Positions 55,251-64,000 are shown, counted from the first letter of the stretch. The stretch: DNA of 64,000 bases from Kalaharituber pfeilii (GCA_015179045.1 WHUZ01000118.1:1-64000), one strand, 5' to 3'. Notes: generated by a model not told the origin, from the sequence alone. Numbers and translations: made by a program.

Positions 55251-55430
55251 GCAAGATGCAATGCGGTGAGACTATCAATTGATGGCCCTCGTTCTAGGCT
55301 GGGAAAGTAGTCGCGGCTTTGTACCCAAATGGTGAGAAAACATCACAGTTGAAAGCCCATGGGATATTCAAACTTGCTTTAGACTACATGTGTTCAAGCT
55401 ATTAGGTATGTTCAAGCAGTAATTATGATG

Positions 55431-55467
55431 GCGGTATGCGAGTAATGAAATAAAAATAAAAAAAAAA
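55431..55467 (+). mobile_element. Smallest micro-insertion: 37 bp of family A tail
   Basis: GCGGTATGCGAGTAATGAAA followed by an A-rich tail between perfect 12-bp copies of GTAATTATGATG (55419-55430 and 55468-55479). Reverse transcription stopped inside the hairpin. Confidence 0.88.
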
Positions 55468-55479
55468 GTAATTATGATG

Positions 55480-56245
55480 CTTTTAAGTAGAGATCATAGT
55501 TCCAATCCTACTACCATTACCATCGCACATAGTATTGCAGCATTCACGCAGCATGATAGCAAGATAAGTTGTGGTATCATGCTCATCACGTCATGGCAAG
55601 GCTAACCTCTCGCGTGTGGCAGAATACATCCTACAGCAGTATCCGCTTAGCATAGTAGTATTTGACGCACTATGTGCCATTTGCATAGTATTGCACATAG
55701 GCATAGCATAGCAGGCCCTTTGATGTAGATCTCTTGGTATTGGCATATATATAGAATGAATATATTCTCTAAACAATTAATTAAATTGGGTCAGGACTTA
55801 GAAAGGCGCAGAGCCTCAACCATATAGTATTGCAATTACAATCTGACAGTATAGTAATACAATTGCACGTTAACAGTACAGTAATACAATTGCATCCTGA
55901 TAATATATTATTTTAATTATGTCCTAGCAGTATAGAAGTAAAATTGTATTGTCCTGACAGTATAGTAATATAATATATTATATAATGCTATATATACAAC
56001 TCATACTGGCTTACTTAGCAGCTGACTCAAGTATATTTTATAATATAATAAACTAGTTCAACTCAGACTTATCTAGAAAACCTAACTCAGAACTTATACT
56101 AAGTATAAATACTAAGACTAAGTCAGGTCTTAGTAATAATTATACCTTGTTAATATAATATTATTAATATAAATATAAATAACTATACTTTATATATTCT
56201 CTTTTAGAAAGAAAGCTTAAATATCTCAATTCTAAGTATATCTAA
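55480..56245. other. AT-rich unassigned DNA
   Basis: Includes four to five irregular AATACAATTGCA/ACAGTATAGTAAT units (55820-55970). No gene. Confidence 0.5.
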
Positions 56246-56250
56246 CTTGA

Positions 56251-56802
56251 TGTCACAGCCCACCTACGCACGCATCGATATCATCCTTTTCCGCAGCCGA
56301 CAAGTCAAGCCGAGCCGACGTGCCAAGCCGGAAGGTGAGACATTACTAATAACCGACTCGGAAAGGCTTGACAAGCCGTCCCGGTCCGGTTGATTAGCCC
56401 TCTGACAGCTCATTGATATGCCTTCCAATATTAGCATCACTATTGCCGCTCTTGCATTCCGGATTCTCTTTCTCATATCGTTATAGTCCTGTATTCCCTT
56501 TCTATGTCAATTCCCCAGCATATAAGGGCCCCAAGCCCGCCTCTGTAGATAGCTCTTCTTCTCCTTGTCCGTTGTCTTGTTAATCAATAGACCCGTCTGG
56601 TTTCTCCTACTCCTCCGCCGCTGCCCTTGCTATAGTCCATGATCCCTAGCCGCCGAGCCGCCGCCGCCGTAGTCCTCGACCCATAGCCGCCGAACCGCCG
56701 CCGCCGTAGTCCTCGACCCATAGCCGCCGAACCGCCGTCGATACCCAAGCTGACCGTACCCCTTGGCAAGACCTCCGCCCAAGCCCAGCCACCGACGTTA
56801 CA
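56251..56802 (+). mobile_element. Solo LTR, 552 bp, TSD CTTGA
   Basis: TGTCACAGCCCACCTAC ... CCGACGTTACA with CTTGA on both sides (56246-56250 and 56803-56807). It contains a TATA-like CATATAAGG (56520) and a 33-36 bp tandem repeat GCCGCCGCCGTAGTCCTCGA (56660-56735). Related in its middle part to the LTR at 37152-37788. Gypsy-type is likely by the 5-bp TSD and TGT...ACA ends. Confidence 0.9.
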
Positions 56803-56807
56803 CTTGA

Positions 56808-57141
56808 CTTCTATAATTTATTTATTTTATATATATAAATATAAAATAGTTCAAATAAGAGCTGAGTAAGTTTACTAGAAGAAAATAAATATAAGAAAGC
56901 TCTTAGATCTCTTATTTAGATTAAGCAATTTATAATAAAGTATGAGCTTACTTTTATAGAGAAAGGCATATATAGGTATAGTAAGAGTAGTGATACTATA
57001 GAGGTCTGAGATTGGATAGAGAAGACAGAAGTGGTAAAGAGAAGAGTTTGTGATGCTTTAGTATTAGGCCCTCCATAAGTATACAGGAGCGATTCAAGAA
57101 ATAGTGAGAGAAAAGGTAAAGGCAATTGTAAGTATTGAGCG
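56808..57141. other. AT-rich DNA upstream of a LINE relic
   Basis: No separate feature. May belong to the decayed LINE that is recognisable from about 57400. Confidence 0.4.
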
Positions 57142-57154
57142 TATAAGTACAATT

Positions 57155-57354
57155 TTTTTTTTTTTTATATCATTACTCGCGTGCCGCCCTGGGGGCTATG
57201 GCGAGATTAGTTACATGAGATTAGATACATATGAAGGTAGAAGAAAAGGAATAAGAAAAGATCCTGTGTGTCTCCTATGCCCCTGCCCACTCCAAGATGT
57301 CTCTTAGTGGGTCTGTGTCCTTGCTCTTCGGAGGAGTGACCAAGTCTTGCATGG
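57155..57354 (-). mobile_element. 5'-truncated family A LINE end (200 bp)
   Basis: Minus-strand tail with poly-T, ATATCATTACTCGCGTGCC, GCCCTGGGGGCTATGGCGAG between perfect 13-bp copies of TATAAGTACAATT (57142-57154 and 57355-57367). Only 3' UTR. Confidence 0.9.
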
Positions 57355-57719
57355 TATAAGTACAATTCTAAATTAGAGCCAGGCAAAATACACTCTGAAA
57401 TCAATAAGAGACTTTACAAGAGTAGGAGATCTATAGTCTGAGAGCTTCAGAAAGGTTGCAGTTATAAACTCAAACTAGGAAGGAGAAAAAGGAAGAGACT
57501 GAAAAGACTTTAGCCTAACATATACCATAGAGAAGAATAATGGCTTTGAGTCAGTAGCAGGTAAGATTGCCAGCACACTTAAAGTCGATAAGAATGAGAA
57601 AGTATTCTATAGGCAGGAGATTCAACGCCAAGGGTGAGCTCAAAACTATTTTTACAAATAGCAGTTGCAGTAAGGAAGGAGGAGTTGGGTAGATAGTACA
57701 ATTAAGATAGCAGAGAGAA

Positions 57720-58447
57720 CTGAAAAAGCAAGGACTACAGACCTGACACATGTGGTAGAGCTCATGGCAAAAAGGTAGCGGAACTTGAGGAATCCCGGAG
57801 CTGTGAGGCTTGTATGGGTCAAGGCCCATATGGGGATAGAGGGTAATAAGACCACAGATGACTGAGATGAGAGGGCCAAAGAGGAGGCCAGATGTATGAG
57901 GTACGACAAGCAGGTTACTGAGAGTGGTCTGTGCCAGGAGTTAGTTCGAAAGAGAAAGAAGGAGAAGCAGTGAGTTGGATTCGGGAAGGGCAAGTTTGTG
58001 AAGTGGTACAGGAGGGCCCTCACCAACTACACCTGGCTGCGGACTGGAAAAGGTGGGGCCATGTGGAGGAGAAAAATCAGTGGAGAGGAGGCACGGTGCT
58101 CTTGTGGAGCAGCTTAGAGTACCGAACATGTGGTGTTCAAGTGTGCCGAGCTGGAGCGGCCCAAGAGAAAGAAGGAGAGTGGTAAGATGGTCACCTGGCA
58201 GTGCTGAGAGGACTTAGAGGAGAAAGGGTGGAAGTAGGAGAGGGTAGAGGTCAACCCAGTCGAGGTATGGTTCACCAGCCTCGATTTGGGCTAGCTAAAG
58301 GGATGGAGGATACGTTGTGTACCAAGCATGTATGTAGTGTAGATAGGTAGCAGCTTTAACCTAGCCCGAGTATATGGGTCCCTGCCATAGGCTGGTAGCC
58401 TGTATGCGGGGTTACGTGAATTTAAAAAAAAAAAAAAAAAAAAAAAA
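57720..58447 (+). pseudogene. LINE family B: RNase H relic and full 3' end
   Basis: One frame with several stops reads LTHVVELMAKR, stop, RNLRNPGAVRLVWVKAHMG, IEGNKTTDD, stop, DERAKEEARCMRYDKQVTES ... FVKWYRRALTNYTWLRTGKG and CSCGAA, stop, STEHVVFKC. The VWVKAHMGIEGN block carries the RNase H end motif, and C-x-C...H...C is the terminal knuckle. After the coding relic come a long 3' part and the family B end CCCTGCCATAGGCTGGTAGC, CTGTATGCGGGGTTACGTG, poly-A (to 58447). This links the family B tails to an RNase H-bearing LINE distinct from family A. Confidence 0.65.
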
Positions 58448-58841
58448 GTGAATACGAGAGCTTATAGAAGTATTCTGGAATTGATCACACTGTTTATATG
58501 TTATAGCTCAATACCTATCTAGACTCTAATCTTTCTCTCTGCCTTCAACTACTACTATAGTCTATTGAATTGCCATAGTATACTGAAATACTATGTCTAC
58601 CACTACCGTCATACCCTTCTTTTTATATATATATATCTGTTCTGGCCCACTAACGACATTTTCCGGTTCGCGAACTGGCCAGTCGATTCGCGAATCGGCC
58701 GGCCCTGTGCCAAACATATAGTATTTTTTCATGGGGCCAGCCCAGCCATGAATACCTGGCCTAGCAGTGAACATGAATGTACCTCTATGTACCTATATGT
58801 ACAATGCTCGTCAGTGAGCCAGCGCATGAGTCATGAATTGG

Positions 58842-58911
58842 GCCTTTTTTTTCTTCTCTTTTTAATATCATTGATCGCGTGCCACCCTGGGGGCTATGGC
58901 AATTTAGTTAC
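58842..58911 (-). mobile_element. Family A LINE end (minus), older copy
   Basis: T-rich run, ATATCATTGATCGCGTGCC, CCCTGGGGGCTATGGCAATT. It is split at ATTTAGTTAC by the next insertion and continues from 59111. Confidence 0.75.
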
Positions 58912-58942
<31 letters not shown>

Positions 58943-59110
58943 CGGTTATCGCTTGCCGCCCTATGGGCTATGGCCATTTAGTTATATGAAAGGAGAATGA
59001 GAAATGTAATAGGAAAATGAAATGGTCCCGTTATCTACTAGTATGAAAAATATAAAAGGAGAAAAGGTGAACTAATCCTCTATCGCCCTGCCCGTTTCAG
59101 GATATCCATC
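58912..59110 (-). mobile_element. Family A LINE end nested in another (199 bp)
   Basis: Poly-T, ATATCGGTTATCGCTTGCC, GCCCTATGGGCTATGGCC and about 130 bp of 3' UTR between 10-bp copies of ATTTAGTTAC (58902-58911 and 59111-59120). The host is itself a family A tail. Confidence 0.85.
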
Positions 59111-59176
59111 ATTTAGTTACATATGAATTAGGCCTTAGATACATAATAAAGGGGGTTGAGGAGAAAATCACCAACT

Positions 59177-59178
<2 letters not shown>

Positions 59179-59219
<41 letters not shown>

Positions 59220-59258
59220 TCACGTGACCCCGCGCGCAGCTGCTCGCCATGGCAGGGC
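59179..59258 (-). mobile_element. Micro-insertion of a family B end (80 bp)
   Basis: A 40-T run, GTCACGTGACCCCGCGCGC, AGCTGCTCGCCATGGCAGGG between 10-bp copies of CACCAACTCA (59169-59178 and 59259-59268). The site is inside a LINE ORF1 relic. Confidence 0.88.
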
Positions 59259-59372
59259 CACCAACTCAGTTGTGATACCTAGAGAAGCAAAGTATACCCG
59301 GAGCAGATTCAATACCAGTGAGAGTGAGATTAGGAGGGAAATGGCTCCAGTACGAGTGAGATAGAGCCGGAA
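59259..59372 (+). pseudogene. LINE ORF1 C-terminal relic
   Basis: Plus-strand frame TQL, stop, YLEKQSIPGADSIPVRVRLG, GKWLQYE, stop (TGA), DRA. It matches SSVVLYLEK...LGGKWLRSCNYEWDRG of the ORF1 at 39106. The second stop stands where that copy has Trp. The 59373-59473 stretch has no feature. Confidence 0.6.
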
Positions 59373-59486
59373 GTGGATTCTTAGCTCTTGCAAGGATTCT
59401 ATGAAGTGCCATTTCTGGCAATACAACCACCAAAATTCTATTTCTTGGCATCAACGCAATCCTTGTTACTACCACAAGATATTACT

Positions 59487-60030
59487 TTTTTTTTTTTTTT
59501 TTTTTCTTTCATTAATCGCATGCCGCCCTAAGGGCTATGGCGATGTTTAGATACAGATTGAAGAGATTAATAGAGAAATGTGAAAGGAAAATGGAACTGT
59601 CAAATCCCAACTGTCAAAATCCAAAACCCAACAGAAAAATGGAACTGTCAAATCCCAAACCCCGCTTATGCCTTCTCCGCCCAGTCTAGTAGCTCCGCCA
59701 GGTTAAAGTCTTTGTCCGGCTGTAGAAGTCCCTTCGCTCCACCTTGAATCCTTCTCCGCCACGGTGGGCAGTCGTTGGAGATGTGCGTCAGGTTTTCCAA
59801 CGCTCCTCCGCACCATCTGCATTCCGGTGAGTCGGCTTTGTCGATGTGGAACCTCCATTCCTTGAGGCCCTTGTTGCCCAGGATTCCCGCTAGGGTGGCT
59901 AGTCTTTCTCGGTTGTTGAGTCTTTGGAGTGGCCGGTATGTTAGACCTAGGCGATTGCGTTCTTCTGCTCTCAGGCTTTTGGCTTCTTGTCTTAACCCCG
60001 GTTCCGTGACCGTATCGTCTTCGTACTGGA
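59487..60030 (-). mobile_element. 5'-truncated LINE (family A), 544 bp
   Basis: Between perfect 13-bp copies of ACAAGATATTACT (59474-59486 and 60031-60043). The open minus-strand frame 60030-59666 encodes FQYEDDTVTEPGLRQEAKSL ... RERLATLAGILGNKGLKEWR, the knuckle CRWCGGALENLTHISNDC, and AELLDWAEKA. The tail has the ATCGC...GCGAT outer stem and poly-A (poly-T at 59487). Well preserved, so recent. Confidence 0.9.
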
Positions 60031-60549
60031 ACAAGATATTACTAGAACGGCGGAGGAATCTGGATATCTCTACCTAAGAAGGTAACTCCAAAATTTCACT
60101 TAGAGCAAGAAGAATACTAGAAGTCTATTTACTAATGTTTTTATAGTTATTCTATAAATAATAATTTAGCTATGATAACATTCTTTACTACAGCAGTGTT
60201 AGAAGAAGCGCAGCAAATTTTTAATTATGTTGCCTTTATTATCTTCTAGCATGTGGGTCATATTAGCAACATTACCGACAGCAACTTTCAAGTGGCAACT
60301 TGCAAGTCAGTGGCAATGGGGCTATGCAGCACACAGTAACTGGCTTTTCAATTATCCTTGGTAGCAGAACGTTTCTCTATACTTATTACTAGCAGCACAT
60401 AGAGGTACCTAGTGGTACTTGTAACAAAAATTGTTCGCGGGTGGGCTGGCCCATTCGCGAATCGGCCAGCCCACCGACAAACTGGCCTATTCGTGAATGG
60501 GCCTGGCCGGTTCGCGAACCGCAATGTTCTTCGGTAGGCCAGAACATAT

Positions 60550-60830
60550 CAGTACTCGCATGCCGCCCGGAGGGCTATGACGAGGTTAAGTACATGAGAA
60601 ATGACAACAGGAAAGTAGGGGAAGATAAATAGAGGTCAAAAAAGTCAACTGTAAACTAGGAAAGAAAAGAGGAATTAACGTTCCTCCATCAGGCTCATCA
60701 ATCTCAGTAAGGGCTCCCTGCCCCTCTCCTCCGGTGGTTTGCGTATATCCTCCCACCCACCGGGCCATATCCTTCCCTTCCATACTCGGCACTCGTTCAC
60801 TACCCCTTGGCAAGGCCATAACTTAGGTAG
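60550..60830 (-). mobile_element. Family A LINE end with ORF2 C-terminus
   Basis: The hairpin ACTCGCATGCCGCCCGGAGG and GCTATGACGAGG, then 3' UTR. A minus frame follows that ends ECRVWKGRIWPGGWEDIRKP, PEERGREPLLRLMSLMEER, stop. The poly-A side is displaced by the composite element that ends at 60546. Confidence 0.75.
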
Positions 60831-60839
60831 TTGTACAGA

Positions 60840-61455
60840 ATTACCTATCCTCCGAACATGACATCATGGTGGCTTCATTAGTAATAATGAAAATGTGTCC
60901 TGATGCGTGGGCGCAGTGTCATGATAATTGGATACGTCCCATGCATTGGTGCGTTGCTTACAATGTCTGGATGCCTGTAAAGTGACTGATAACGTCATTA
61001 ACGAGGCAACTGACATACCACGTCGGATGTTTGCATCAGATGCCAATTTTAGTTACATGTGCCAGCGTGGGCTCAATACCTCATGCGCATAATCCTGTCA
61101 ATATGCTCAATATATCCAGTATTTGATGTGCACGGTCAATTTGCTTAATACGCCCACAAAGTGTATATCTTATGGGCACGCCCAATGCCAGTGCGCTCGA
61201 TATGCTCAATTGACCCAATATGTTCAACATCTCATGTGCACTGCAAAAGTGGTCAATTCCTGATCCGGGTCGGGAATTCACATCCAATATGCTAAATACG
61301 CTCAACATGCCCAATATGCCCAATATGTCCAGTATCTTTACGGCAGTCAATTATCTCAATCTGGCAACACCGCAGTATATAGAGGTGCCCTCACTCCAGC
61401 TGTTGGATGTTACATTACACCGGTTAGCCGGAAAACTACAACGGAATAATGTAAC
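60840..61455. repeat. Short tandem CCCAATATG/ATGCTCAAT sequence
   Basis: Irregular 9-10 bp iterations (61090-61330), then GCAGTCAATTATCTCAATCTGG, shared with 10860-10890. The first 200 bp hold nothing recognisable. Confidence 0.55.
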
Positions 61456-61467
61456 CAGACTGAGCAT

Positions 61468-61523
61468 CTTTTTTTTTTTTTTTTTATCAGTACTCGCGTG
61501 TCGCCCTATGGGCTATGGCGAGA
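61468..61523 (-). mobile_element. Micro-insertion of the family A hairpin (56 bp)
   Basis: Poly-T, ATCAGTACTCGCGTGTCGC, CCTATGGGCTATGGCGAGA between perfect 12-bp copies of CAGACTGAGCAT (61456-61467 and 61524-61535). Confidence 0.9.
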
Positions 61524-61689
61524 CAGACTGAGCATAATCAACTGTTGATCAGTACGCTTCTAGGTTGCCAGTTGACGCTGCCAGAATGGTCTGAGGCATG
61601 AGCTAAGACCTCAGTGGCAAGAAATTGCACGATGCGCCCATGCGCTGAAAATTACAGTGTACTTTGATGCGAAAAATGCAACAAGTGTG

Positions 61690-62860
61690 GCAGAAGTGGA
61701 TGGCCTGAGAAGTCCTATCAACAGACCCCTTTCCATGCCGCAAGATGTAGCAGAGTGAGCTCAAGTTTACAGGTACGCCAGTGGTGAATTAATAGGTATG
61801 GCAGGCCTACGTTGATGGCAGGCGATGAGGCAAGGTGAGCCGAATTTGATAGGTATGGAAGGTCTCCCTTGACGGTACGAGAAGTGGAAGAATGAGCGGA
61901 ATTTGACAGGTATGTCAGGTTCCACTCGAGGGCACGAAATGTGGCAACATGAGCTGAATTTGATAGTACAACAGCTCCTATACTGTAAGAGTGGGAGTCT
62001 TTGAGAAGCCAATCTCTCATTCTTCCCCGGAGCCCTCCTTAAATACCTCTCCTTGCATGACCCTCCTCAAGCTACTGTACCAAGCCTGCCTCCGGGCTTC
62101 GAGGGTGTAGACCCAGGGGCCCTGCCATGGCGAACAGCTGCAAGCGGGGTCACGTGCCAAAAAAAAAAAAAAAAAAAAAAAAAAGCTACTGTACCAAACC
62201 ACCTCAGTATAGGAAGGCATCTTACATCAGTGTTCCGGGTCCAGCCTACCTCAATAGGAAGGCATCTCCTGGCATGACCCTTTCCAAGCTACTGTACGTA
62301 CGTCGGTGTAAGAGGGCATCTTACATATACACAGTGCGAAATGAGCTCAATTTGACAGTATGACAGGTCCAATACGACGGTGCGACGTATGGCAGAGTGA
62401 GCATGCTATATTGATGATTGGGGGTCTGATAGAGGTGCCGATTTGGTAGAGGTTTACTAATGCATATACATATAGGAGCTACAACTCAAGCATCATAAAA
62501 TATCAATAATGAGAACTAAAGATTAGCTGAGAACAATACAGATAGATCATATATGTATTGCACAATCCCTAAATATATAGTTTGGAGGATGGAGGAATGT
62601 TTGGACAGGATGGGGGCTGATAGGATAGGCGCGAGATGGGATTAACCTACAGGTACGAAAGGACCTATTCCGTGGCGCGAGATAAGGTAGAATGAGCTCT
62701 ATTGACAGGTATGGCAGGTTTCTCTCGGCGGTGCGAGATGCAGCAGAATGAACTGATTTGGCAAGTATTACAGGGCCCACTTAATGGCGCGAGATGCAGC
62801 AGAATGAGCTGGGTCTGCAGGTATTGCAGGGCCTTTTGGCGGCACGAGTATATGTGATTT
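61690..62860 (-). repeat. Diverged 57-bp minisatellite units, two patches
   Basis: Inverted units (AGAATGAGCGGAATTTGACA, GGTATGTCAGGT...) fill 61735-61975 and, more loosely, 62340-62400 and 62640-62850. Same family as the array at 26535-28680. Confidence 0.7.
62084..62182 (+). mobile_element. Family B end insertion (99 bp)
   Basis: GCCTGCCTCCGGGCTTCGAG, GGGCCCTGCCATGGCGAAC, GCGGGGTCACGTGCC and poly-A between perfect 15-bp copies of AAGCTACTGTACCAA (62069-62083 and 62183-62197). It shares its first 40 bp with the copy in the FAS1 gene. Confidence 0.9.
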
Positions 62861-63009
62861 TTTTTTTTTTGATTTTTTTTTTATAACATTCATCAGCAAA
62901 CAAAATTTTTCCGCCAGGTGCAACCACGCTGCCCTGGGCGCACCGATTTGCCTGAGCGCCCATAGCACCCGGCGGATTGAAAAACTTGTATGGCGTGCTC
63001 AACGTATAA

Positions 63010-63777
63010 TGAAACCACTTATCGTACCCTATTGCACACAGAGTGAGAAGAGTGATTCTAGACAAGGAATTCCCGGCAGAACGAATACTGCTGATGGCGG
63101 ACACGGCGGAGAAACAGGGACCGCGAACGCTGGCACCCTTGCAAGCCGCGATCAGAGGGGCAGGATCGAGTGCAAGCGTAGACTGGGACAAAAGGATGGT
63201 AGAACTGGTGACGTTTGATCTAGGGGCAAAGGAGGAGCTGAAGAGGATGGGGAGGGACTTGAGAGACGACAACAAGGGGACGGTGGGACCAAGAGACCCG
63301 AGGAGACTGACGAGCAACCAGGTACCCCCGCGAAAGGGAAATCCGGCAACGTCAATATTCGTAATGGACAATGTGGTGCAGGTGCTGAGGGACGGGTTGA
63401 AGTTCCGCGGGGGGAGGGTAAAGTGCCTATTGAGGGAGGACATCGGAACGGAGAAGTCAGACAAAGCGAGGGGATGCAGGTTCACAGACTCGGAAGGGTA
63501 CTGTGTACACTTCCAGGTGGGGCAGGTAATAGAGTGAGTGCCGAAGCAGAGGAACCTTCCAGAGTGGGTAAAAAGCTCACCAAGAAGAAAAGAGGCGGAG
63601 GAGGTGGTCAACTTGAACGGGGGATGGAATCAGACGTGTCAATGCTGTAAGAGGATAGGGGACCACCACCCGGAGTGCGTGAGAGCGAAGGGCAAAGGGA
63701 TCTGGATCAGGAAGGAGACCGAGGAGCAGCTACCACGACCCCGAAGGGCACCAGGGATGGAGAAGCAGGTATGTTAA
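63010..63777 (+). pseudogene. LINE ORF1 with zinc knuckle, one nonsense codon
   Basis: Open from 63010 (no start inside the element is certain). It reads ILDKEFPAERILLMADTAEK ... VELVTFDLGAKEELKRMGRD ... NPATSIFVMDNVVQVLRDGL ... GRVKCLLREDIGTEKSDKAR, then TGA at 63535-63537. It continues in frame as VPKQRNLPEWVKSSPRRKEA, a knuckle CQCCKRIGDHHPEC (C-x2-C-x5-H-x3-C), and ends at 63777. A TGG-to-TGA change would explain the stop. The overall pattern is a Gag-like ORF1 of a Tad-type LINE, but it is not close to the half-LINE ORF1s. Apart from the stop it is well kept. Confidence 0.65.
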
Positions 63778-64000
63778 AGATAGCGTACCAGAACGTGGGG
63801 AGGTCGATAGTGGGGACGGACATAGCGCTACAAGAGGCAGCAGATAGGGCGGTAGACCTGTTGTTCGTTGGAGAGGCCTGGAGGGCACCGGGAGGAGGGA
63901 CGACGTTCCACCCAGCGTACACGACAGTCAGAGCACCGGCGAAGGACAGAGGAGTATCGGCATACGTGAGGAAGGACAGAGCGGGACAGGTGAAGATAGA
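63771..64000 (+). CDS. LINE ORF2, endonuclease start (partial at window edge)
   Basis: ATG at 63771 overlaps the ORF1 stop (ATGTTAA, TAA at 63775-63777). The protein starts MLKIAYQNVGRSIVGTDIAL and goes on with AADRAVDLLFVGEAWRAPGG, TTFHPAYTTV and GVSAYVRKDRAGQVKI. That is the beginning of an APE-type endonuclease domain: the N of YQNVGRS and the E of VGEAW are its first catalytic residues. It runs off the window. The tight overlap suggests translation of ORF2 by re-initiation after ORF1. Confidence 0.8.
   Translation, partial: MLKIAYQNVGRSIVGTDIALQEAADRAVDLLFVGEAWRAPGGGTTFHPAYTTVRAPAKDRGVSAYVRKDRAGQVKI

Larger units (their letters stand above)
52620..55400 (-). repeat. Segmental duplication, copy 3 (inverted, downstream part only)
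   Basis: Inverted matches to 26270-26400 (52660-52770), to 25740-25830 (54540-54660) and to 21840-22300 (54650-55380). The membrane gene is absent. The block has been split by the palindromic element at 52772-54507 and two LINE tails. It gives the empty site of half-LINE 1 near 54650. Confidence 0.7.
58638..60546. mobile_element. Composite inverted-repeat element holding LINE insertions
   Basis: TGTTCTGGCCCACTAACG at the left and TGTTCTGGCCTACCGAAG, inverted at the right, open arms with GGTTCGCGAACYGGCC and GATTCGCGAATCGGCC motifs. ATATC/TATC repeats at both junctions. It sits between the poly-T side and the hairpin of a minus-strand LINE end (60550 on), so it inserted into that tail. Its interior is almost entirely later LINE insertions. 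Confidence 0.65.

Overview
The window looks like filamentous ascomycete (Pezizomycotina-type) nuclear DNA. The evidence is spliceosomal introns of 68-105 nt with GTATGT/GTACG-type donors, a secreted AA9-type copper monooxygenase gene, a fasciclin-domain secreted gene, and an unusually dense load of Tad1-like LINEs, LTR retrotransposon remnants, TA-target DNA transposons and MITEs. No rRNA, CRISPR or bacterial-style operon was seen. The species cannot be named from the sequence.

Intact genes are few. There is a three-exon AA9 LPMO (7623-8437, +), a 705-codon uninterrupted membrane protein of unknown function (19057-21174, +) and a weakly supported two-exon 134-codon gene (566-1075, -). A second copy of the membrane gene (47379-49447, +) is broken by 5 extra bases. 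A fasciclin gene (41939-43325, -) is broken by a poly-A retroelement. Everything else that codes is a transposon relic.

Layout. 1-2.5 kb: weak gene plus unassigned DNA. 2.5-5.7 kb: TA-flanked TIR transposons. 7.4-8.4 kb: LPMO. 9-18.6 kb: LINE ends, a long-TIR MITE, two nested solo LTRs, a Tc1/mariner relic. 17.2-26.4 kb: copy 1 of a segmental duplication with the membrane gene, split by a half-LINE that itself holds a transposon inside a transposon. 26.5-30.2 kb: a 57-bp minisatellite and two 5'-truncated LINEs with clear target-site duplications (TSDs). 30-38 kb: decayed unknown ORFs, foldback elements, simple repeats, AT-rich DNA. 38.5-41.3 kb: solo LTR split by a second half-LINE, itself split by a 941-bp element carrying a tRNA-Gln-like module. 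42-45.9 kb: broken fasciclin gene, MITE, LINE. 46.3-51.1 kb: duplication copy 2. 51-55.4 kb: half-LINE ORF1, LTR, a 1.7-kb double palindrome inside duplication copy 3. 56-64 kb: solo LTR, nested LINE tails, minisatellite relics and the 5' part of a LINE with overlapping ORF1/ORF2 running off the edge.

Two RNA-mobilised lineages explain most of the short A-tailed insertions. Family A ends in a roughly 35-nt stem-loop followed by GTAATGATAT and poly-A; stem differences between copies are often compensatory. Family B ends in a CCCTGC...GCGGGG stem followed by TCACGTG and poly-A. Many insertions consist of little more than these ends (37-150 bp) between perfect 10-15 bp TSDs. At least two elements carry ORF1 joined directly to the family A tail with no ORF2, like a fungal counterpart of a half-LINE. 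The three-copy segmental duplication supplies empty sites that confirm several insertions.
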